Origin: Chloroflexota bacterium | GTDB lineage: Bacteria; Chloroflexota; Ktedonobacteria; Ktedonobacterales; Ktedonobacteraceae | NCBI GenBank assembly: GCA_005879655.1 | Contig: VBJK01000412.1 | Coordinates: 1 to 7,625 of the forward strand | Length of the DNA stretch: 7,625 nucleotides | Direction of reading: 5' to 3' | Shown: in pieces, positions 1-5,344 of the stretch | How positions within the stretch are numbered: the first letter of the stretch is position 1 | How the letters are laid out: each line of letters opens with the position of its first letter | The notes under the pieces: model-generated | Told to the model about the DNA's origin: nothing | Database searches by the model: none | What the model saw: only the letters and a program-made list of their open reading frames with translations | Made by a program: the position numbers and the translations under genes

Positions 1-2
1 AA

Positions 3-236
3 TACGCTGAACTATATGCCCAGGCCGCTATTACCGATATACAACGTGGGCAGGATGAACAGGCTCGCACTCTATTACAGAGTTTTGTACGTGTGGCTGG
101 CAAAACAGAACTTCTACAACAGATCAAACGTTATACACAAGATCTTCCTACTACAGATGCTGATCTACCCGAAGACGAGCTACGCGCGAACAAGGAGCTA
201 CTGAAACGCATAGAACACATCACAAAGGGATTGTAA
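3..236 (+). CDS. C-terminal end of an unrecognised helical protein (5' end outside window)
   Basis: The frame beginning at base 3 is open from the window edge to a TAA at 234-236 and gives 77 residues, so this is the 3' end of a gene starting to the left. The residues are charged and strongly helix-forming (AELYAQAAITDIQRGQDEQA near the start, KELLKRIEHITKGL at the end), with no membrane segment and no catalytic motif I know. A 62-codon ATG frame overlaps it in another register (16-204), but its composition (many Tyr, Arg, Asn) and lack of a ribosome site mark it as a shadow. The next gene starts 138 bases downstream on the same strand, so the two could share a transcript. The stretch AITDIQRGQDEQ is loosely like RYAIEGNDAQLQ in that next protein, a hint of relatedness too weak to rely on. 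Function unknown. Confidence 0.72.
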   Translation, partial: YAELYAQAAITDIQRGQDEQARTLLQSFVRVAGKTELLQQIKRYTQDLPTTDADLPEDELRANKELLKRIEHITKGL

Positions 237-358
237 ACAGAGGGCTTGTCATGAGAGAATATAAGAGATTTCTGTTAAGAAAAAACAAACTTGTTAGACA
301 GTGAAGACGAAACTGGGCAAGCATAGTGCAAGAGACAGTGTGCATTGCTCTTAACCGT

Positions 359-363
359 GGAGG
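359..363 (+). promoter_or_regulatory. Shine-Dalgarno GGAGG that fixes the start of the 254-residue protein
   Basis: GGAGG lies 11 bases before the ATG at 375. It decides the start in favour of 375 over an in-frame TTG at 345, which has no purine-rich site ahead of it. Bases 360-363 (GAGG) can pair with 368-371 (CCTC) across a 4-base loop, so part of the site could be hidden in a very short hairpin. That stem is too short to claim as a regulator. Confidence 0.65.
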
Positions 364-374
364 AACTCCTCATT

Positions 375-1139
375 ATGACCATTCAATTCTTACGTGGCAA
401 CTCGCAAAGCCCTAGAGGACACGCTATCTTGTTCGCACGTGTCTCAGGTGACGCACGTGCAATCTATTGTACATATTGTGTAGTACCACCTATACCCATG
501 TCCATTGCAAAATGGCTACCGCCAATGCTTGCAGCACAGCTCCCAGCTGAGGAACTGCGCGAGGCTACCAACATTACCGGAACTCCTATTCCCCCTATGT
601 TGGAAGAAGTAAGCAGTTTAGAATACTTGGACTCCCTAGCAGAGCGCCGTGAGGACGATCTCTGTGATATGGGCACGATCAATTCACGTGACGAAATGAC
701 ACGTATGCAAATGGCCATCACCGGAAGCCAAGAATACGGTCAGCTCTACGCCTCTTACACTTCACCATTGAAACCCATAGAGGCAAAATTTAGTGAACCG
801 ATCGAGTTAGACGAACTAGACACCAACGAACTCCTCTATCAGACAATGTCTGATCGCCAAAAATTGGCTGAACTGGGGAAATTGATTGGTACGGCCCGCT
901 ACGCTATTGAAGGCAACGACGCACAACTGCAAGAGGAGACCCAAAAAAAGATGCTGCTCATCTCCCGCCTCCTTGCTGAGAAATATCGTGGCAAAGAGCT
1001 GGTAAAAGCGGCCATTAACCCAGATGCACAGGGAGCCAAACTGGCCGAATTATACCTGAGTCGGGCCTACAAACTGCTCGATGAGGAGTACGCCGATATT
1101 CCAGGCATCGAACGTTCTATTCGAGAGTTGCAAGAGTAA
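375..1139 (+). CDS. Unrecognised 254-residue protein with N-terminal CxxC and helical C-terminal half
   Basis: I do not recognise this family. The ATG at 375 is chosen because of GGAGG at 359-363; a TTG start at 345 would add ten residues and lacks a ribosome site. The first 55 residues look like a beta-rich domain (RGHAILFARVSGDARAIYCT, residues 14-33) followed by a Cys-Thr-Tyr-Cys pair at 32-35 and a proline-rich CVVPPIPMSIAKWLPPM stretch. Residues 55-130 are mixed, and from about 145 to the end the chain is acidic and helical (LAELGKLIGTARYAIEGNDA; the final 35 residues are also helical). There is no signal peptide or membrane segment, so it is probably cytoplasmic. CxxC could bind a metal or be redox-active, but with only one further Cys (97) this is open. 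A terminator overlapping the stop codon ends the transcript. It lies between the partial gene at 3-236 and the helical gene at 1225-2601, all in one direction. Confidence 0.8.
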   Translation: MTIQFLRGNSQSPRGHAILFARVSGDARAIYCTYCVVPPIPMSIAKWLPPMLAAQLPAEELREATNITGTPIPPMLEEVSSLEYLDSLAERREDDLCDMGTINSRDEMTRMQMAITGSQEYGQLYASYTSPLKPIEAKFSEPIELDELDTNELLYQTMSDRQKLAELGKLIGTARYAIEGNDAQLQEETQKKMLLISRLLAEKYRGKELVKAAINPDAQGAKLAELYLSRAYKLLDEEYADIPGIERSIRELQE

Positions 1140-1161
1140 GGTATTACTCTTGCTCTATTTT
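1130..1161 (+). terminator. Intrinsic terminator overlapping the stop codon of the 254-residue protein
   Basis: A perfect 10-bp inverted repeat (GCAAGAGTAA at 1130-1139, TTACTCTTGC at 1144-1153) with a GGTA loop is followed by a T-rich run (TCTATTTT, 1154-1161). The TAA stop at 1137-1139 lies inside the left arm, so a ribosome finishing translation would cover the stem. The stem is only moderately GC-rich, so termination may be partial and some read-through into the gene at 1225 is possible. Confidence 0.65.
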
Positions 1162-1224
1162 AGAGGCTTCCTGTATGTATCAGATCTATCTTAAAATGAC
1201 ATATTCACTTTTAGGAGTTTTTGT

Positions 1225-2601
1225 ATGCCACAACTTGCAATGGGGATTGATCACTCACATTTAATCGATGCGTTAGTTGCAGATAAGCATGACGAAATCG
1301 TCGCCATCGCACGTGAACTACTAGAACAGGTGCAATCACCCGATGTACTGCTTGCGCGCATCGGCATGATCGCGGTTCATGGCGATAGCGATGGACACCC
1401 TTCTATCACCCTTGCAGCAGCTGCTATGCTAGCACGCTTGCTTCATACCATTCCGCAATCTATCGACGGCAATAGCTCGCTCCCCGAACGCGCACTACCC
1501 CTTGTGGTACAGGCGCTACGGCAGGCTGTTCCAGTAGTGAAGGCAGGCTATAAGAAAGAACCACATTACCCGCAACCGCTCTTTCCCAGCGGACTACCAG
1601 AGGGCGAAACCGTCAACCAGAAGATGCACGAGGCTGTCTACAATCATGATACGCTACTAACCGAGCAACTCCTCTTTGGCCTCTATGGCTCAGGAGCCGA
1701 TTATCGCTCGATGGAAGTACGTACCTATGACGGCATCTCGGCAACGTTCCAGCGAGTAGGACACCCACTTATGTTCGCCGTACGCGGCTTCCAGCTCCTG
1801 GATGCAGTAGAGTGGGGTGATCGCGCACCCAATATACTTCATTGGTTGGCACCCCATTTACCACTGCGCACCGATGCAGATGAACCTTCCTGGATACAGG
1901 CGGTACGCAACTTTATCGCTGATCCTGCCCACAGCGTCGCCAGTGTACGCACGCGCCTGGCTGCTCCGCGAGACGAGAATGCGCTTCCCTTACGCGCATT
2001 GATCACCACCAGTCATGCCGATCCTGCCCGTGTCTGCCAGGGAGTCTATGATGCCCTTGTAACAGGTGGTGCCTCACCACGTGCCGTTGGCTCAGTTATT
2101 GCCCTTGCTGCAACAGATATCATACAGTCTGTTGACGATAGTAACCGGGAATTATTTGTACGTCTAGCCCATGGTCTACTTTTTTCCTCAGCCGTCCGTC
2201 AGGTATTTCGCCGTGTGCAAGACGTGGAAGTGCTCACGCTCCTCTTCACCTCAGCCGCCTTCATCAATGCGCTTTACAAAGATACGCTAGAAGAGACTAA
2301 GCAGAGTACCCAGAAAGTATCCCGTACCATGGCCGCACTACGCACCGGTGGGCTTATCGCAGTCTCTCAGCTCGAAACGCTAGAAGCCCAACTCAAGGCG
2401 CAGGATCTCACGGACGCTCTCGCCACAGCACAGCGCTATCTCAAGCTTGCATACGACCCACATGCACTCTTTGCTACCATAGCGCGCGTCTCCGCCTTGA
2501 CTGATGCACGCGACGACCAGGGACACACGCTCCAAATCACGCAGGCCGCCAGCGAGGAATCCTTTGGCCAGCATGACCCTGCCATTGCGAAACTGCTTTA
2601 A
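1225..2601 (+). CDS. Unrecognised 458-residue alpha-helical protein with four histidine-ended repeat modules
   Basis: The ATG at 1225 follows AGGAG (1213-1217) at 7 bases. The protein is soluble and mostly alpha-helical, with no signal peptide or membrane segment. I see four degenerate copies of one module: a helix after a Ser/Asp-Pro or Gly-rich turn, a loop, then a His starting another helix. They end at H58 (DGHPSITLAAAAM), H180 (VGHPLMFAVRGFQLL), H315 (RLAHGLLFSSAV) and H434 (QGHTLQITQAASEE), spaced 119 to 135 residues. Copies one and four align best (SPDVLLARIGMIAV with DPHALFATIARVSAL). From memory this recalls the helical region attached to some Rieske-type iron-sulfur proteins and questin-oxidase-like proteins, but no Rieske CxH/CxxH motif is present and only one Cys (271) occurs. 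Residues 350-405 look like long charged helices. The histidines could hold a metal or cofactor; this is inference. A long hairpin 17 bases downstream closes the unit. Confidence 0.85.
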   Translation: MPQLAMGIDHSHLIDALVADKHDEIVAIARELLEQVQSPDVLLARIGMIAVHGDSDGHPSITLAAAAMLARLLHTIPQSIDGNSSLPERALPLVVQALRQAVPVVKAGYKKEPHYPQPLFPSGLPEGETVNQKMHEAVYNHDTLLTEQLLFGLYGSGADYRSMEVRTYDGISATFQRVGHPLMFAVRGFQLLDAVEWGDRAPNILHWLAPHLPLRTDADEPSWIQAVRNFIADPAHSVASVRTRLAAPRDENALPLRALITTSHADPARVCQGVYDALVTGGASPRAVGSVIALAATDIIQSVDDSNRELFVRLAHGLLFSSAVRQVFRRVQDVEVLTLLFTSAAFINALYKDTLEETKQSTQKVSRTMAALRTGGLIAVSQLETLEAQLKAQDLTDALATAQRYLKLAYDPHALFATIARVSALTDARDDQGHTLQITQAASEESFGQHDPAIAKLL

Positions 2602-2618
2602 GAGACAAGCTGCAAACA

Positions 2619-2694
2619 TGTAGGGTTGTGGTAAAAGAAAGGCGTCAAGGGCAGGATTGCCCCCTTGACGCCTTTCTTTTACCACAACCCTACA
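2619..2694. terminator. Very long perfect hairpin, probable bidirectional terminator
   Basis: Bases 2619-2651 and 2662-2694 are exact reverse complements over 33 bp with a 10-base centre (CAGGATTGCC). The core is a GC-rich stem (GGCGTCAAGGG with CCCTTGACGCC) preceded by AAAAGAAA and followed by TTTCTTTT, the form of an intrinsic terminator that works from either side. A further 14 bp outside the T-run (TGTAGGGTTGTGGT / ACCACAACCCTACA) also pair perfectly, which termination does not need. It lies 17 bases after the stop of the 458-residue gene, so stopping that transcript is the likely role. No minus-strand gene here would use the other direction. It could also be a dispersed palindromic repeat unit. 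Confidence 0.75.
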
Positions 2695-2742
2695 CTCATT
2701 CATGAGAGATTCATTACAACACGGGACGTAATACATATGTTT

Positions 2743-2795
2743 TGATGGCATACCGCCTGAAGAGGTCTCTGGCTACCAGAGTAATACCTCCATCA
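2743..2795 (+). promoter_or_regulatory. Nested stem-loop in the leader of the binding-protein gene
   Basis: Three helices nest in 53 bases: TGATG/CATCA (2743-2747 with 2791-2795), GAGGT/ACCTC (2762-2766 with 2786-2790) and CTCTGG/CCAGAG (2767-2772 with 2776-2781, loop CTA). A 14-base unpaired left side (2748-2761) and a TAAT bulge (2782-2785) lie between them. It is about 110 bases before the ATG and has no T-run, so it is not a terminator. It matches no riboswitch class I know. It could be a regulatory RNA element or chance folding, and it matters only if transcription starts upstream of it. Confidence 0.3.
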
Positions 2796-2902
2796 TAGCT
2801 AAAATTTATCGAGAACAGCGCCTCAATAAGTGAGTATGCCTTTTCATCATCGTAGGATTGTTTAAATCTTACACTAGAATAAGATAGAAGGAGAAGTTAC
2901 GT

Positions 2903-4597
2903 ATGCAATCAGGTAAGAAATTTGCTACAAAGCTTCTGCCAACGGTGTTTTGTTTGTTGTCTCTGCTCATTGTAGCCTGTGGTAACACTGGCAACAACTC
3001 CCCCACAGCTCAGATCACCAAAGCGTCAGAAGACAAACAGATCCTCGTCCGGCCCTACCCAGGCTTAGCTGACCTCCGAACACTCGATCCTCCACAAACT
3101 ACCGATCTTTACTCAGCACAGTCCGAGTATATGATCTATGCAAACCTTGTGATACTAGGTGACAAGGGAGAGGTTGTGGACATGCTGGCCGCATCACACA
3201 ATGTTAGCAGCGATGGCCTCACCTGGACCTTCACGCTGCGCGATGGCCTCAAGTTCAGTGATGGGACTCCGATTACGTCGCAGGACGTTGTCTACAGCAT
3301 CGACCGCTCACTGCAACCTGCCACAAAGTCGCCAAATGCGTCCTATTATATGGCACGCCTCAAGGACGTAGATAAACTCGTAACTAACAAGGTCAAGACG
3401 TTGATCGGCGATAGCTTGCTCGCACCTGACGCCAAGACGGTCAAAATCATCACGGACAAAAAAGTTGCCTATTTCCTGGACGCTCTCACCTACCAGACCA
3501 ACTTCCTTGTTGAGAAGAAGATGATTGATAAGTACGGCTCCAAATTCACCGATCATCTCTTAGAGGGTGGTTGTAGTGGCCCTTGGATTGTGTCGAACTA
3601 CGTACGTGGCAAGGAGATTGATTTCATCCCTAACCCCAACTATTTCGGGAAAAAGCCACTCTTGAAGAAGGTTGTACGCCCCTTCTACAAAGAAGCCGAC
3701 ACCACTTACTCAGCCTATCAAGTCAATCAGTTGGATAGTGCAACCATACCGACTCCTAAACTGAATGAGGCTAAGGCTTTGCCCAACAACCAGTACCATA
3801 AGGACCTGGCGCTGGCTATTGGTTACTACACGCTAAATTACCTGAGCAAACCATTCGACAATATAAAGATCCGCCAAGCATTCGACCTGGCCCTCGATAA
3901 AGATGCCATTGCCAATAACGTCTATAAAGGCACAGTGCTGGCCACCAACCACATTGTTCCTCAAGGTATGCCCGGCTACTTCCCAGACCTCAAACGCGCT
4001 GGCAGTGTCACTGATACCAAGGCACATCCTGATCTGGCCAAACAATTATTTGAACAGGGCCTCAAAGAAGAAGGTTTCACGCGTCAGACTATGCCACCAA
4101 TTGTCATGACGGTTTCTACAGTCGGTTCAGCAGATGCGCGTAATTCCCTCGCAGCCGAACAACAAATGTGGCAGACTGCACTTGGTATCTCCATCAAAGT
4201 CGATGATATCGACTTCAATAAGCTGGACGAGGAAGTGACCAACAATGCAGGTTCCTCGAAACTGATGGCCTGGAGCATTGCCTGGATCGCAGACTATCCA
4301 GACCCACAGAACTTCACCTCGATCCAGTTTGGCAACAATGCAGCCAACAATAAGTCAAACTATGGGCAAAACCATGCTACGGATGTAGACCTGCAAGTTG
4401 CTACGCAGCAATTGCTTGAGCAGGCCGACGCCAACACCAGTAATCCCACTGCACGCTTGCAGCAGTACAACAAAGCTGAACAGCAATTGGTGGATGACGT
4501 AGCATGGTTGCCGATGTTTCAGCAAACCACAGAGTACGTGATGAAGCCCTGTGTCACAAATTACATGAGCAATGCGTTCAAAAATAAACCTTTGTAA
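2903..4597 (+). CDS. oppA: Peptide-binding lipoprotein of an ABC importer (SBP family 5, OppA/DppA type)
   Basis: This is the extracellular receptor that captures a peptide or similar solute and passes it to membrane permeases. The first 26 residues form a lipoprotein signal: Lys/Arg start (KKFATK), hydrophobic core LLPTVFCLLSLLIVAC, with lipobox IVAC and Cys26 as the lipid anchor, followed by a Gly/Asn/Ser linker. The family-5 signature is clear at residues 105-137 (GLTWTFTLRDGLKFSDGTPI, then DVVYSIDRSL). The hinge and lobe segments IRQAFDLALDKDAIA (323-337) and AWSIAWIADYPDPQNF (456-471) are typical. At 564 residues the length is normal. Unusual are Cys224, where the family usually has a GTGPY-like turn (here GGCSGPW), and Cys550 near the end; they could form a disulfide. 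AAGGAG at 2888-2893 precedes the ATG by 9 bases. A terminator follows at once, and the permeases start 747 bases later, so it is probably a separate transcript. Substrate cannot be read from the sequence. Confidence 0.96.
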   Translation: MQSGKKFATKLLPTVFCLLSLLIVACGNTGNNSPTAQITKASEDKQILVRPYPGLADLRTLDPPQTTDLYSAQSEYMIYANLVILGDKGEVVDMLAASHNVSSDGLTWTFTLRDGLKFSDGTPITSQDVVYSIDRSLQPATKSPNASYYMARLKDVDKLVTNKVKTLIGDSLLAPDAKTVKIITDKKVAYFLDALTYQTNFLVEKKMIDKYGSKFTDHLLEGGCSGPWIVSNYVRGKEIDFIPNPNYFGKKPLLKKVVRPFYKEADTTYSAYQVNQLDSATIPTPKLNEAKALPNNQYHKDLALAIGYYTLNYLSKPFDNIKIRQAFDLALDKDAIANNVYKGTVLATNHIVPQGMPGYFPDLKRAGSVTDTKAHPDLAKQLFEQGLKEEGFTRQTMPPIVMTVSTVGSADARNSLAAEQQMWQTALGISIKVDDIDFNKLDEEVTNNAGSSKLMAWSIAWIADYPDPQNFTSIQFGNNAANNKSNYGQNHATDVDLQVATQQLLEQADANTSNPTARLQQYNKAEQQLVDDVAWLPMFQQTTEYVMKPCVTNYMSNAFKNKPL

Positions 4598-4611
4598 CTA
4601 CTAGTGACATG

Positions 4612-4655
4612 AAAGCATGAGTTGATCAGTAAACGTGATCAACTCATGCTTTTCT
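4612..4655 (+). terminator. Intrinsic terminator after the binding-protein gene
   Basis: A perfect 17-bp inverted repeat (4612-4628 with 4636-4652, 7-base loop GTAAACG) begins 14 bases after the stop codon and ends in CTTTTCT. It separates the receptor gene from the permease operon. The stop codon of the minus-strand frame described at 4644-4889 lies within the right arm, as if two convergent genes had once shared it. Confidence 0.88.
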
Positions 4656-4889
4656 AATCCCGCTTCCAGCCTTTGCATTAATCATTATTAGTTGCGTCTC
4701 CTCATCGCTTAAGTAAGAAAGCGCCTGATTTATCCATCTGATCCTCATGTGTCCACTTTGCACGAGCAGCTCTTGCCAACGCTTCTCACTACCGAGTGCT
4801 TTTGCCCCTTCAACTCCAGCAACGCTGTGGGATGAAACAAGAGCGCCGGGATAATTGGCATAGCATAAAGCGCAAATTAAAGAGTCGCA
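4644..4889 (-). pseudogene. Possible decayed gene end on the minus strand
   Basis: On the minus strand an 81-codon frame runs from just after a TGA (4892-4890) to a TGA at 4646-4644. It has no plausible start: the only ATG is at residue 48, without a ribosome site. Yet the composition is protein-like, especially the second half, for example LGSEKRWQELLVQSGHMRI followed by RWINQALSYLSDEETQL, with Trp, balanced charge and amphipathic helix spacing. The end is vaguely like the C-terminal helix of MarR-type regulators, which I would not press. No frame further upstream (4890-5050, minus) continues it convincingly; all are broken by stops. The plus-strand frame over the same bases (4796-4981, GTG start, no ribosome site) looks like its shadow. 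It may be a truncated remnant of a gene that once converged on the binding-protein gene, or chance. Confidence 0.3.
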
Positions 4890-5019
4890 TCATGTTTATT
4901 ACTGAGAGAGTAGGTGCCACTACAGTATCGAAAAACTATGACACTTCGGCCAGAGCTTTTCTTTGCACGGATGGTTCATAACGATTCTCTTTTCAAAGTG
5001 CTCAACCGCATACAGCACT

Positions 5020-5048
5020 TTGACATCTCACTGTCAAGGGATTATGCT
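5020..5048 (+). promoter_or_regulatory. Promoter candidate 1 with palindrome over the -35 box
   Basis: A consensus TTGACA (5020-5025), a 17-base spacer and TATGCT (5043-5048, four of six) give a good sigma70-type promoter. The -35 box is the left half of a perfect palindrome, TTGACA-TCTCAC-TGTCAA (5020-5037), suited to bind a dimeric regulator. The predicted start is near 5055, one base before an ATG. Confidence 0.5.
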
Positions 5049-5055
5049 ATAGGTC

Positions 5056-5145
5056 ATGAGAAAGAAACAAACTGATGCAGCAACGATACGACTTGAGGAG
5101 ACAGGTAGAATAGCTATTGCTTGTATACGAGAACTCTATATTTGA
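5056..5145 (+). CDS. Possible leaderless 29-codon ORF downstream of promoter candidate 1
   Basis: The ATG at 5056 coincides with the predicted transcription start of the promoter at 5020-5048, so it could be read from a leaderless message; there is no Shine-Dalgarno sequence. The product starts MRKKQTDAATIRLEETGRIA and then runs on to a TGA at 5143-5145, a basic start followed by an amphipathic helix. Reading one register over from 5139 stays open to a TGA at 5181 and gives LFPDNGYYAFI, so a frameshifted start of a former gene is also possible. It could be a leader peptide, a gene relic or chance; I cannot tell which. Confidence 0.18.
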   Translation: MRKKQTDAATIRLEETGRIAIACIRELYI

Positions 5146-5171
5146 CACTATTTCCTGATAACGGTTATTAC
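5142..5171 (+). promoter_or_regulatory. Promoter candidate 2
   Basis: A second consensus TTGACA (5142-5147) is followed after 18 bases by TATTAC (5166-5171, four of six). The palindrome ATAAC-G-GTTAT (5158-5168) overlaps the -10 box. The -10 box is mediocre, so this is weaker than candidate 1. Confidence 0.33.
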
Positions 5172-5247
5172 GCGTTTATATGAACTCTACGGACAGCAGT
5201 CCCTACTAGTAAAAAAATCTAGCGTTTTTTGGCAGTGCTTTCTTAGT

Positions 5248-5277
5248 TTGCAAGGCATCCTGCCGAGGCAGTATACT
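5248..5277 (+). promoter_or_regulatory. Promoter candidate 3, nearest to the permease operon
   Basis: TTGCAA (5248-5253, four of six) and TATACT (5272-5277, five of six) are 18 bases apart. The palindrome CTGCC-GA-GGCAG (5260-5271) fills the spacer up to the -10 box, where a repressor or a MerR-like activator could act. The expected start near 5284 leaves a leader of about 60 bases before the permease ATG. Confidence 0.42.
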
Positions 5278-5344
5278 TACTTCGAGAACACCTCGTCAAG
5301 AACGCTGAAAAAACGGTCATACGACTCTAAGAGGTAAAGCAACA

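Larger units (their letters stand above)
2602..2902. other. Intergenic region: long hairpin plus leader of the binding-protein gene
   Basis: There is no gene here. The left third is the 33-bp-arm hairpin (2619-2694). The remaining 208 bases lead to the binding-protein gene and include a small CTCAT/ATGAG palindrome (2695-2706), a nested stem-loop (2743-2795) and the ribosome site AAGGAG (2888-2893). I found no convincing promoter. TTGTTT (2858-2863) and TAAGAT (2880-2885) are 16 bases apart, but would start the RNA within the ribosome site. Two TAAAAT/TATGCC-like boxes (2800, 2835) have no matching upstream box. Confidence 0.6.
4656..5344. other. Gap of about 690 bases between receptor and permease genes
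   Basis: There is no intact gene. The left part carries the minus-strand remnant described above. The stretch 4890-5015 shows nothing I can interpret. From 5020 on there are three sigma70-like promoter candidates (5020-5048, 5142-5171, 5248-5277), all pointing at the permease operon and each containing a short palindrome, plus a 29-codon ORF at 5056. No intrinsic terminator is visible between 5048 and 5345, so transcripts from any of them could reach the permeases. The last 60 bases contain a small CGAG/CTCG hairpin (5283-5295) and the ribosome site. Confidence 0.6.

Noticed and set aside
16..204. 62-codon ATG frame at the left edge
   Set aside because: No ribosome site, odd composition, and it overlaps the better frame at 3-236, which stays open from the edge.
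246..265. TTGTCA and TATAAG ahead of the 254-residue gene as promoter
   Set aside because: The boxes are only 8 bases apart, far too close for a sigma70 promoter.
345..374. TTG start adding ten residues to the 254-residue protein
   Set aside because: No Shine-Dalgarno sequence ahead of 345; GGAGG at 359-363 serves the ATG at 375.
2380..2751. 123-codon minus-strand frame
   Set aside because: Antisense to the end of the helical gene and running through the 33-bp hairpin; no ribosome site and Cys/Met-rich shadow composition.
2858..2885. TTGTTT-N16-TAAGAT as promoter of the binding-protein gene
   Set aside because: The RNA would start around 2892, inside the ribosome site, leaving the gene without it.
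4796..4981. 61-codon plus-strand frame with GTG start in the gap
   Set aside because: No ribosome site, and the opposite strand over the same bases has the more protein-like frame.
5193..5230. Possible terminator in GGACAGCAGTCC and the following A- and T-runs
   Set aside because: Only a 4-bp stem, and the T-run is not next to it; the A-run/T-run pairing is weak.
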